A DNA stretch of 64,000 bases from an uncultured Bacteroides sp. (GTDB taxonomy: Bacteria; Bacteroidota; Bacteroidia; Bacteroidales; UBA932), in assembly GCA_945874355.1 (NCBI GenBank), contig CAMCGB010000001.1, positions 62,001 through 126,000 on the forward strand, given 5' to 3'. The position numbers and the translations under genes were made by a program. Within the stretch, counting starts at the first letter, position 1. The number at the start of each line of letters is the position of its first letter. This document shows, piece by piece, positions 18,983 through 27,700 of this stretch. The notes below the pieces were generated by a model that saw only the letters and a list, made by a program, of their open reading frames with translations, made no database searches and was not told where the DNA came from.

Positions 18983-19791
18983 AAAAGAGCTTTATTGTAC
19001 TGCTGATTCTCTCGCTTCTTTCCGTGTCGTGCCAGAGGCAGCCCCGTCTTGTTATTCTGCATACCAACGACACCCACAGCCACTTTGAGCCTATACGCAG
19101 CGGTGAATACGCATGTAAGGGTGGAGTCATAGAAAGGGCGGCCCTGATAGATTCGGTCCGCAATGTATATGGAGAGGACAAGGTTCTGCTGCTGGATGCC
19201 GGGGACTTTAGCCAGGGCTCGAGCTACTTCTCCGAGTTGGGTGGAGAGCTTGAGATTGCCATACTGAACGATATGAAGTATGACTGCGTGACCCTGGGGA
19301 ATCACGAGTTCGACAACAACATCGAGGCTCTGGAACAGAGGCTTGCAAAGCTGGAAGGGACTAAAGTGGTCAGCGCCAACATAGACCTTTCGCAGTTCCC
19401 GATATCGAAGTACGTCAGTCCCTATACAGTAATAGAAAGAGCCGGGATGAAGATAGGCATCATAGGGCTGGAGTCGAACCTTGCCGCGAATGTCAGCGCC
19501 GCAGTTTCGGACCGCATCCCCCAGTTGGCCAACCTTGAGGTCACCAACAGCAATGCTGCTATCCTTAAAGACACTCTCGGCTGCGATATGGTCATTCTGC
19601 TGTCGCATATCGGATACGAAGAGGACCTCGCGCTGATTCCCGAGACCCGCAACATAGACCTTGTCATCGGTGGACATTCCCACACTTTCGTTGACGATAT
19701 CGTTTATGTCCGGGACCTTGACGGCCGCAAGGTGCCCGTCATTACCGACGGATGCTGGGGCCTGCAGCTCGGCGAAATCAAAATCTGGTAA
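18979..19791 (+). CDS. 5'-nucleotidase metallophosphatase-domain lipoprotein
   Basis: 270 residues. A lipoprotein signal with VSC (Cys18) precedes a calcineurin-like metallophosphatase with the full metal-ligand set: Asp31-x-His33 in HTNDTHSH, GDFSQGS near residue 74, GNHEFDN near residue 108, and GGHSHTF near residue 231. This is the catalytic half of a 5'-nucleotidase/UshA-type enzyme and lacks the C-terminal domain, which the preceding gene supplies. Separate catalytic and specificity chains with the order reversed seem to be a Bacteroidota theme, but I say that from memory. Confidence 0.92.
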   Translation: MKKSFIVLLILSLLSVSCQRQPRLVILHTNDTHSHFEPIRSGEYACKGGVIERAALIDSVRNVYGEDKVLLLDAGDFSQGSSYFSELGGELEIAILNDMKYDCVTLGNHEFDNNIEALEQRLAKLEGTKVVSANIDLSQFPISKYVSPYTVIERAGMKIGIIGLESNLAANVSAAVSDRIPQLANLEVTNSNAAILKDTLGCDMVILLSHIGYEEDLALIPETRNIDLVIGGHSHTFVDDIVYVRDLDGRKVPVITDGCWGLQLGEIKIW

Positions 19792-19797
19792 CTTTCT

Positions 19798-20175
19798 TCA
19801 TTTGAAGCTTTTGCGTCTGAGATTGAAGATTCTGGTCCGGGTGCGGATGAAACAGAAGTCAAAGCAGCAGCACAGGTCGTGGCCGGTGGTGCTTTTGCTG
19901 CAGGATGTCAGATAGTAGGGGTCGAAGCCGAGCCCGAGCAGTTCGTCCATCTTCGCGCTGTCCCTCCCGTCATTTATAAGGCTTGTAAGGATTTCAGTAT
20001 TCCTTGCAAGCTTTTTCATTACTGCGCCGCGGTAGAGCCTGATTTCGTGGTTGATCTGGTTATGGTAGCTGTTTTTGCATTCCAGGCTGCAGAACTTCTT
20101 GCCCTTCCGCCCGCTCAAGGCCGATCCGCACTGCAGGCAGCAGCCCCCGCTCTTCTTTTTGATGATGTATGCCAT
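19798..20175 (-). CDS. Small zinc-finger protein of unknown function
   Basis: 125 residues. The N-terminal part holds a Cys4-type zinc ribbon: CLQC at residues 13-16 and CSLEC at residues 29-33, followed by a KNSYHNQINHEIRLYR helix. A central helical part, about residues 50-90, ends in a FDPYYLTS segment, and the Cys-rich CCCF tail is unusual. I recall similar small proteins with this ribbon and helix as conserved hypotheticals in Bacteroidota. It may bind nucleic acid, but nothing here proves a function. It converges on the nucleotidase with a 6-base gap. Confidence 0.7.
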   Translation of the reverse strand: MAYIIKKKSGGCCLQCGSALSGRKGKKFCSLECKNSYHNQINHEIRLYRGAVMKKLARNTEILTSLINDGRDSAKMDELLGLGFDPYYLTSCSKSTTGHDLCCCFDFCFIRTRTRIFNLRRKSFK

Positions 20176-20434
20176 GTGGTCTGGTCTGTCTGATTGTCGG
20201 CAAATATTGCAATGCGCATTCTTTTGAGCAAGGATTCATAAAAAACGGGAATCACTTTTTTACGTTTCTTTAGTTTCCCTGTCATTGCCCTGGCGGCAGT
20301 TCAAATTTTGGGACGGTTTTTTCTGTTTTTTATCTTCCTTTTTTACATTTTTAAACTTCTGTCAGGGAAAAGAAGCGTTTCTTTGCCGTCGGAATCATCG
20401 ATGAAATCCTGAACTAATATTAAAGAAAAACTTT
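20176..20434. other. 259-base intergenic region between the zinc-finger gene and ssb
   Basis: T-rich DNA between two divergent genes. It holds an interrupted inverted repeat, TTTCCCTG at 20274-20281 and CAGGGAAA at 20363-20370, but no convincing TAnnTTTG element for ssb and no RNA gene that I recognise. The minus strand has AATATTTG near the zinc-finger gene start, one mismatch from the -7 consensus. Confidence 0.4.
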
Positions 20435-20782
20435 ATGGAACAACTTAACAGAATCGAACTGAGGGGATCGGTCGGAACCGTAAAAACCCAGACCTACACC
20501 GATGCGGTGGTAGCCCGTCTGACCGTGGCTACAAACTATGCCTATAAAGACAAGAGCGGCAATGCCGTCATCGAAACCGCCTGGCATAATGTAATTGCGC
20601 GCGAGGGCAAGTATATCCAGGGACTGGAAGACTTGAAAAGAGGAGACAAGGTCTATGTCACCGGCAGATTGAGATACTCAAAATACACAGGCTCGGACGG
20701 AGTGGAGAGAGTTGCCTGCGATGTGGTAGCCAATAGGCTTGTTATTCTGGATGAAGCTGAGAGCCTGCAGAATGAGATGTAG
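20435..20782 (+). CDS. ssb: Single-stranded DNA-binding protein (short form)
   Basis: 115 residues forming one OB fold: MEQLNRIELRGSVGTVKTQTY, VARLTVATNYAYKD, ETAWHNVIAREG, LKRGDKVYVTGRLRYSKY and VACDVVANRLVILD are the conserved strands. The acidic C-terminal tip (DDDIPF type) that recruits partner proteins is missing, and the protein ends in AESLQNEM. This suggests a secondary, PriB-like or specialised SSB rather than the main replication SSB. The next gene starts 11 bases before its stop. Confidence 0.9.
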   Translation: MEQLNRIELRGSVGTVKTQTYTDAVVARLTVATNYAYKDKSGNAVIETAWHNVIAREGKYIQGLEDLKRGDKVYVTGRLRYSKYTGSDGVERVACDVVANRLVILDEAESLQNEM

Positions 20783-22778
20783 CCTGTCCCTGTTTGCTGT
20801 GGGGCTCTCTGCCTTTCTGGTCCTCACGGGAGGCTGCTCCTCATACCGGAAGCTGTCTTCCCTGAAGACCGGAGAACTTAAGGCCGCTCTGGAGCTTTCT
20901 GAAGAGCAGGCTCCGGCCGGCCTGATGGCTCAAAACTATGAGGAAGACCTGGAGGGAGAGGAGGATACATTGAAGGTTCTGGATCCGGAGGGCAGGGAGA
21001 TATTCCTGATGAGGGCGGTCAAAGACGAGAAGACCGGGGAGATGGTGGCCAATGAGCGCATAAAGGCCGCTGTGGTGACCGCCCGTTTCAGGAATGTTGC
21101 CGAGAGAGGCGGAAAGGTGAATCTGGGCTTCCGTATAACGGTTCCCGCTGATATGCTGGAATCCGGCTGGCAGCTTAGGCTCTATCCCTATCTGGTCATT
21201 CAGGATGACACTCTTCGGCTCGAAAGGGTGTATCTGACCGGCAAGGGATTCCGCAGCCGCCAGTTGAGGGGCTACGAGCACTACGCCAGGTTCGTCTCCC
21301 GTATAGTCACGGATACGACCCTGTTTCTGGACCGCCGTGCTTTTGAGCTTTTTCTGCAGCGCAACTATCCGGCCGTATATGCCTTCGGCTCCGACAGCTC
21401 TTTTGTCAGCGAAGAAGAGTTCAGCAGGGCCCTGAGCTTTACCGGGGTAAGTGCCCGCGAGGCTATGGACCACTATCTGGACAAGTTCAGACTGGAGCTG
21501 AACCGCTCAAGGGCGCAAAGACAGCAGGAGGTGTTCAGAAAGAGTGTAAGAGTCCCAATGGGAGAGGAAGGTGTGAGGCTGGACAGCCTGATTTCGGATA
21601 CGGGGCAAGGTTTTGAATATGACTATTTCCAGAGTGTGGCTATGAGGCCGGGGCTCAAGAAAATCAAGGCAGGCTTTGAAGGGGCGGTTTACGACCAGGA
21701 CAGGATGCTCTGCGCCCTGGAGAAGGTCCCGGAGTTGGACTATTATGTCAGTACTCCCGCTTCGCTTGCGGATATGAGCGAGAAGTATCTCCAAAAGGTC
21801 GTTCTCCGCTCCGAAAAGAGAAGGTACTCCGCCCGTATAGCCTTCCGCTCCGGCTCATTCAGCCTGGAGGAAGACTTCCTGGAGAACAGAGAGGAGATTG
21901 ACCGTACGGAAGGCATACTACGGAGTCTGATGGGCTCGGATACTTTCAGTCTGGACTCGGTGTCGGTCTGCTCCTCAGCCTCGCCCGAAGGGAATTTCGG
22001 CACCAACCGGACCCTGTCCCGGCAGAGAGCGGAGACTATAGCCCGGCATTTTGAACGCTTCTGTGCCAGGGTTGCCGATTCGCTTGAAGCCCAGGCCGGA
22101 GTGATGATTGAGCTTGACGATTCGGTAAAGCAGACCTCTGTGCGCAAGAGCCTTGAAGTTAAGCGTCTGACTTTCACTCCTGTAAGTTTTGGAGAGAACT
22201 GGGCCCTGCTGGATTCTCTGGTATGCTCGGATACCCTTCTGTCCCTCGGCCAGAAAGAACACTATCATTCGCTCTCGGCTTTGGATGCCGACCGTAGGGA
22301 AGAGCTGATGCAGAAGGCGGACTATTATCCGCTCGTAAGGCAAAGCTACTATCCTGAGCTTCGCAGGGTGGATATGGAATTCTTCCTTTCGCGAAAGGGG
22401 ATGCTGAGGGACACTCTCATCACCACTACTGTCGACACTCTGTATATGAGAGGAGCCCAGTGTCTGAGGGACAGTGACTACGAGGGAGCTCTGGAGATTC
22501 TTGCGCCTTACTCTGACTTCAATGCTGCTCTGGCCTATCTTTCGATGGACCGCAACCGCAATGCCCTGCTGATACTGTCTTCGCTCCAGGACAGCGCCGC
22601 GGTGGAGTATCTGCGTTCAATTGCCTATATGAGGCTTGGTGACGAGAAAAGGGCGGTCGAAGAGTTTCTGAAAGCCTGCCGCAAGGACAGAAAATATATA
22701 TCCCGGGGCAATCTGGACCCGGAAATATCCACTCTTGTGGACAAATATTCAATCAGTTTTGACAACGAAATCTTTTAA
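20772..22778 (+). CDS. OmpA-like/TPR lipoprotein of the fimbrial locus
   Basis: 668 residues from the ATG at 20772. This start places a lipoprotein signal (LTGGC, Cys22) correctly and overlaps ssb. Residues 100-230 form a beta-rich region, about 370-540 an OmpA-like domain with an insert (CSSASPEGNFGTNRTLSRQRA near residue 400, then SYYPELRRVDMEFFL near residue 527), and about 555-640 TPR-like helices. The SPEG...N..LS..RA pattern resembles the C-terminal part of DUF3868-type proteins found in Bacteroidales fimbrial clusters. Its position 28 bases before the fimbrillin suggests an anchoring or assembly role. Function unknown. Confidence 0.75.
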   Translation: MRCSLSLFAVGLSAFLVLTGGCSSYRKLSSLKTGELKAALELSEEQAPAGLMAQNYEEDLEGEEDTLKVLDPEGREIFLMRAVKDEKTGEMVANERIKAAVVTARFRNVAERGGKVNLGFRITVPADMLESGWQLRLYPYLVIQDDTLRLERVYLTGKGFRSRQLRGYEHYARFVSRIVTDTTLFLDRRAFELFLQRNYPAVYAFGSDSSFVSEEEFSRALSFTGVSAREAMDHYLDKFRLELNRSRAQRQQEVFRKSVRVPMGEEGVRLDSLISDTGQGFEYDYFQSVAMRPGLKKIKAGFEGAVYDQDRMLCALEKVPELDYYVSTPASLADMSEKYLQKVVLRSEKRRYSARIAFRSGSFSLEEDFLENREEIDRTEGILRSLMGSDTFSLDSVSVCSSASPEGNFGTNRTLSRQRAETIARHFERFCARVADSLEAQAGVMIELDDSVKQTSVRKSLEVKRLTFTPVSFGENWALLDSLVCSDTLLSLGQKEHYHSLSALDADRREELMQKADYYPLVRQSYYPELRRVDMEFFLSRKGMLRDTLITTTVDTLYMRGAQCLRDSDYEGALEILAPYSDFNAALAYLSMDRNRNALLILSSLQDSAAVEYLRSIAYMRLGDEKRAVEEFLKACRKDRKYISRGNLDPEISTLVDKYSISFDNEIF

Positions 22779-22806
22779 TCAATAATCATTTAACATTAAT
22801 TCAGTT

Positions 22807-23871
22807 ATGAAGAACTTCTTTCTTTCAGCCGGAATCCTTCTGGCTTCCCTGTCTGTGCTTTCATCATGCCAGAAAAACATGCTCGGCCTCTCGGAAGAGG
22901 TGGATGCCAAGGTATGTCAGCTCTCGGTATGTCTGGGTCCCCAAACCAAGGTCGTGGACCAGACAGAAAGCGCCGAAAAGATGATAAACGACGTGCAGGT
23001 GTTTGTCTTCAATAAAGCCACCGGCAAACTGGATGCCTCTGTGCATAATGCCGCTGTGTCAGCTACCGGGACTTACCGTCTTCCCGAAGCCTTGAGCTGC
23101 ACCAGGGGCCCAAGGGAAGTGTGGGCTGTAGTCAACGCTCCGGTAAACTATGTGGACGGAGCGGATGCCGACAGGGTCACTTCTTTGAATCAGCTCAAAG
23201 CCATCACAACTTCCCTGACAGACAATTCTCCCTCAAACCTTATTATGGTGGGCTATGCCGACAAGGAACTCACCCAGGCCAGCGAAGCCATCACTGTGGA
23301 TGTGAAAAGAATATGTGCCGCCGTGGTGCTCAAGAGTGTGAAAAATGAGATGGCAGTACCTGCCTATTCTGTGGACGGAGCGGTGAAGATTACCGGCGCC
23401 TACCTGCTGAATGTCCCTTCTGAGCAGAACTATGCTCTGGGAATTGCCTCCTCGACACTTGGCCAGGCAAAATGGATTTCTTCATCCTCGAAAACTGCCG
23501 ATGCCGCCGCAAAAGCTCTTACGGTCGATTCTTATGCCCCTGAAATTCAGACAGTCAACAAAGGCGGAACTTTCCCGAAGGTGAGCACCTTCTATGCTTA
23601 TCCCAATTCCTGCCCCGATCTGCCTGTCAATGTATGGAGGCCTTCTGTAACTACCCTTGTGGTGGAAGCTACGGTGGCTGGCCAGGACTGCATATATCCT
23701 ATCAGATTGGGAGAGCTCAAAAGCAATTATAAATATGAAGTCAGCCTGACCCTCAAACATATAGGCGGGGACCCTTCGAATCCCTGGAAGAAGGTTGAAT
23801 TTACCGACCTGGGCGCCAGCATTACTGTGGTTGACTGGACTAGCGGCACTCCAGTGAGCGAGACAATCTGA
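22807..23871 (+). CDS. Fimbrillin, FimA/Mfa1-like structural subunit
   Basis: 354 residues. A lipoprotein signal (LSVLSSC, Cys21) precedes two beta-sandwich domains. The first carries INDVQVFVFNKATGKLD and REVWAVVNAP, and the second begins after the KRICAAVVLKSV strand. These are the hallmarks of the P_gingi_FimA/fimbrillin fold, in which the lipidated precursor is exported, cleaved at an Arg/Lys-rich loop between strands, and polymerised by donor-strand exchange. Likely cleavage sites near residues 90-100 (CTRGPREV) cannot be confirmed from sequence. It is the second gene of the fimbrial operon. Confidence 0.85.
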   Translation: MKNFFLSAGILLASLSVLSSCQKNMLGLSEEVDAKVCQLSVCLGPQTKVVDQTESAEKMINDVQVFVFNKATGKLDASVHNAAVSATGTYRLPEALSCTRGPREVWAVVNAPVNYVDGADADRVTSLNQLKAITTSLTDNSPSNLIMVGYADKELTQASEAITVDVKRICAAVVLKSVKNEMAVPAYSVDGAVKITGAYLLNVPSEQNYALGIASSTLGQAKWISSSSKTADAAAKALTVDSYAPEIQTVNKGGTFPKVSTFYAYPNSCPDLPVNVWRPSVTTLVVEATVAGQDCIYPIRLGELKSNYKYEVSLTLKHIGGDPSNPWKKVEFTDLGASITVVDWTSGTPVSETI

Positions 23872-23886
23872 CAAAACGGTCCGGAG

Positions 23887-24705
23887 ATGAGAGAGAAGAA
23901 CAGAATGCCGCCTCTCCTAGTCCTTCTGTGCTTATTACTTCTTTCCTGCAGCGTAAAGGAGGATAGGGGAGAGTGCCCGGTGTATATCAACATCAATTTC
24001 GATGAAGTCATCCGTAAGGATCTCTTCAGAAAGAGCCTTGTCTGCCATCAGTCGGCTTCTGTTTTCGGCAGCGACAATCTGGAACTCCTGGAATATGAAG
24101 GCACCGGCTATGATGTGACTGCTTCCCGGGGTGTGGTAAGACTCTCTGCCGCGTTCGGACATCAGGCCTGTTCTTTCCGTTCGGATACCCTCCTCGTGCA
24201 GGAGGGTGCCGAAATCGGAAAGCTGTTCGTCTGGTCGGATATGGCGGTATGCGAAGACGATATGTATTGCGTCAGCGCCCGCCCCCACAAGCAGTATTGC
24301 ACGATGAACGTAATCGTGTGCGGAGAACTCCCGTGGCAGGATGCGGACTTCGACCTGAGGCTGAAGGCGAACTGCAACTCGTTGAGCCTGTTCGATATGG
24401 CGCCTCTGGAAGGAAATTATACAGCTCTACTGGAGCGAAAGAATGCTTCGGGCTACGAAATCAGGATTCCCCGCCAGAAAACGAGCGATGTGATAATCGA
24501 ACTTTTGGAAAAAAACGTTAGGGGAATCTATTCGGAAGAGGACCTCATCGGAGTTGTCAATGTGGGGCAGGAACTGTCTGCAGGAGGATATGACTGGAAT
24601 AAAGAGGACCTGGATGATGTGTATGTGACTGTGGACTTTGCCAGATGCAGTGCGAGTATTGAAATCGTCCCGTGGAATCCCGAAACAATAGATGTACAAA
24701 TTTGA
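23887..24705 (+). CDS. FimB/Mfa2-like fimbrial anchor subunit
   Basis: 272 residues. It has a strong lipoprotein signal (LLLLSC) followed by KEDRGECPVYININFD, a typical N-terminus of FimB/Mfa2 minor subunits, which anchor the fimbrial shaft in the outer membrane. The rest is two beta-rich modules with VRLSAAFGHQACSF and the C-terminal VTVDFARCSASIEIVPWN strand. It starts 15 bases after the fimbrillin. The next coding frame begins at or just past its stop, so the genes are co-transcribed. The FimB versus Mfa2 subfamily cannot be resolved. Confidence 0.82.
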   Translation: MREKNRMPPLLVLLCLLLLSCSVKEDRGECPVYININFDEVIRKDLFRKSLVCHQSASVFGSDNLELLEYEGTGYDVTASRGVVRLSAAFGHQACSFRSDTLLVQEGAEIGKLFVWSDMAVCEDDMYCVSARPHKQYCTMNVIVCGELPWQDADFDLRLKANCNSLSLFDMAPLEGNYTALLERKNASGYEIRIPRQKTSDVIIELLEKNVRGIYSEEDLIGVVNVGQELSAGGYDWNKEDLDDVYVTVDFARCSASIEIVPWNPETIDVQI

Positions 24706-24709
24706 AACT

Positions 24710-27700
24710 ATGAAACCATTTGAGATACAGCTTTTTGCCTTTCTCCTTGCCGCTCTTGTTCTGTCGTCCTGCAGTCCCGACGGGTTCAGAACTTCATTCG
24801 GCAACGCATCTTCTGACCGTGTTACGGTAAGTCTTACGCTGGGGGACGGCCTGATGTCCCCAGGGATGAAGTCTTCAATGCTCCAGGGCTGTGAGCAGGT
24901 TTTCAGCGGGGCGGAAGTGTTCATTTTCTATGCCGATAACGGCCTGCTCGATTCCGCCCAAAGCATCCCTGCTTCTGCATTTGATGCTGCGACGCTTACA
25001 GCTACTGCCGCTATTTCTTTCCCTGCAGGACGTAAGGTGAGGGTCTATGTGAGCGGAAATCTGTGGGCTATAAACAAGCAGGACTCTACACCCCGAAGCC
25101 TTGCCGACGCTTTGGGAAAGGATTTCCCTCCCGACGAGACTTCTTTCAAGGATATGAGTTATACTTTCGGCTCCCGCCCGATAGGGGAGAAGTACCGGAG
25201 CGAGGACTTCAGTGAAGTGGGGCGCTTCGGCATACCGTTTTCGGCGTCGGTGCCGGAAGCGGTCTATGCCGAGGGCGGCAGCCTGAATGTCCAATGTACC
25301 AGGCTGTTTGCCCGTATCCGACTTACAATAGACCATTCGGGGCTTACCGACGAGGCGTCGAAGGATTGTTTTCTGAATTCCAAACTGCATGTCCGTCAGG
25401 CTAATATGCGTCTGATGCCCTTCAGCCCGGCTCCAGTAAAGGCTCTCGGACCGGAAGATGTGGCGGACGGGGATTGCGACCTTTCAATGATTAACTCCCA
25501 AGTCGGGGTCTTTGATTTTTATGTGCCGGAGAATATGCAGGGAGACCTTCTGCCTTCGAATTCGCTCCCTTCCGAAAAGACTTACGAAAGCATAGTTTCT
25601 GCTTATGATGCCCAGAAGGCCTCGCTTCTTACCTATATGGAGTTTGTCGCTTCAATCGATGCATCCAAGGTCGGCTACGGAGGAGAGGTAAGCTATCGCT
25701 TCTATCTTGGCGGGGATAATCATTCGAACTTCGACGTCTGCAGGGGCCGAGGCTATGATGTGACTCTGGGTTTCACGATGGGCTCGCTTTTCAATCCGAG
25801 TTGGAAAGTGACCCCGGACCTGACGGATTCCAGAAGCCTTTCCTTAAGCGTGGATCCGGCTTACCAGTATACTCTTCCGAAGGGACAGATGGTCGCTGTC
25901 CGTCCCTCAAGAAGCGGGAGGTTCTATGTCGGAGTCTCGCTCGGGGGCTCGGATTATAGGCGGCCGACGGGACTGAAAGCTCCGTCGGACCAGCCGTCAA
26001 GCCTTGCGGACTGCAGTATAACTGCTTCTTTTGCAGACGGGGCCAATGCCGAGCTGTCTGCGCTTGGTATAAGTGCAAGTTATAATGCCGAAACGGCTTT
26101 GATGGAATTCACGGTGACCGACGGGGCCCTCTTTGTCCCCGGAAGGGAAATTCCGCTTGAAATAGGTCTTCTTCCGCAAGGGGACCGGTTCAACTTCACC
26201 CTGAAAACCTTCGAGGACCTGTCAATCAGCTGGGACAGGGCATATGAGGAGGTCTTCGTGCCCGGAATGAGCCGCACGGCCACATTCAAGGGTTATAGTT
26301 CCCCGGTCTATTACCGCAGCTGCGGCCACTACTTTGCCGACCGTCCCGAATGCTGCGAATCTGCCTTGATCCCTATCTCATATACGGATCAGAGGGTGGT
26401 TCAGGACGATAAGCTCAAGTTCTATATCTTCGGCACCTGCAGAAGAGGGTCCCTGTTTTTCAGGCCCTCGGACGAGTTCAACGACGGCAACAGGGACGGG
26501 GTGCTCGACAGCGGGGACGAGAGGGAGGAATACACCTGGGTCAACTCTCCAGTGCTGGAATTTGTGGGCAAGGAAACATCCGGGTGGGACAAGTGCTACT
26601 ATCTGGATATGGCAGGGACAGGGCAGGAGTTCTGCCTCAGACTTAGGGCTCTGGATACTACACCTCCCCGTACGGTGGGCACCCTTACGCCCAAGTTCGA
26701 CATCCCCTTCGACCTTCTGGATCCCGAGATAGCAGATATAGTCTATACTCCCAAATTCCATTTCTCAAATGCCGGTTTCTCGACTACTGAAGATGCCCTG
26801 GGCAATACCGTCTATGCACCTTCAGATGGGTCCGAGTCCTGCATTGCCGTCCGAAATACAGGAGAGCTGACTTCTCAGGGCAATCAGAAATACTTGATAT
26901 TCAGGAATAAGATTGGCTCGGACTATTTCAGCCGCGAGGACAAAAGGCGGGCCGGAAGCTTTACTATGTATTATGGTCCGCATCCGAGAAAGGAGGGGAG
27001 TTTCTTCTATACCAATTCCACTTATTTCGACTCTTCGGCGGCGAATCCTAACTATATCTATTTCCTGCCCTTCCTCTCAAAGTACTTTGAGCCCTCGTTC
27101 GAGAGCATTTATGACGACTATTCCCTTCTGAATGGCGAGCGGCTGGACACTGACTACAGCACGAAACTGAGTTTTGACGTGGGAGCGGCGTCGCGCTCAA
27201 ATCTGGATTACAGCCTTCTGGATACTTCGAGCCTGACGCTTTATGCCCTTCCACACTCAGCTTCTGAGCAGCCTTACACTTACGAAGGAGGGAAAGCTGG
27301 AGCTTTTACTCTGACTCCATATCCGGAACAGGAGAAGATTTCTCTCGATTTCTTGTCTTCGCCCACCCGGATGCATACGGCTGGGATGCACGATGTGTAT
27401 GCCCAGGTGACGAACATCCATTCGGGAGAGATCCGAAGCGAGAAAATCGGAAGCTTCGGGGTCCGTGTGCATATGCTGGTAGGGCTTGATTTTGAGGCTG
27501 AGGCAATGAGTAATGATTCGGATGCCGGGACGGTGAATGTATTCGCCAGGATTATGTCGGACTACAGCCTTACAAGTTTTGATACAAACTTCGAATATCA
27601 TATCCCGGAGGTGTTTACTTCTACAATAGGTCCATTGTCTTACTTCAATACCTTCAACCCTACCGATATCTACATCGAGTTCTTCCCCGAATCGGGCCAC

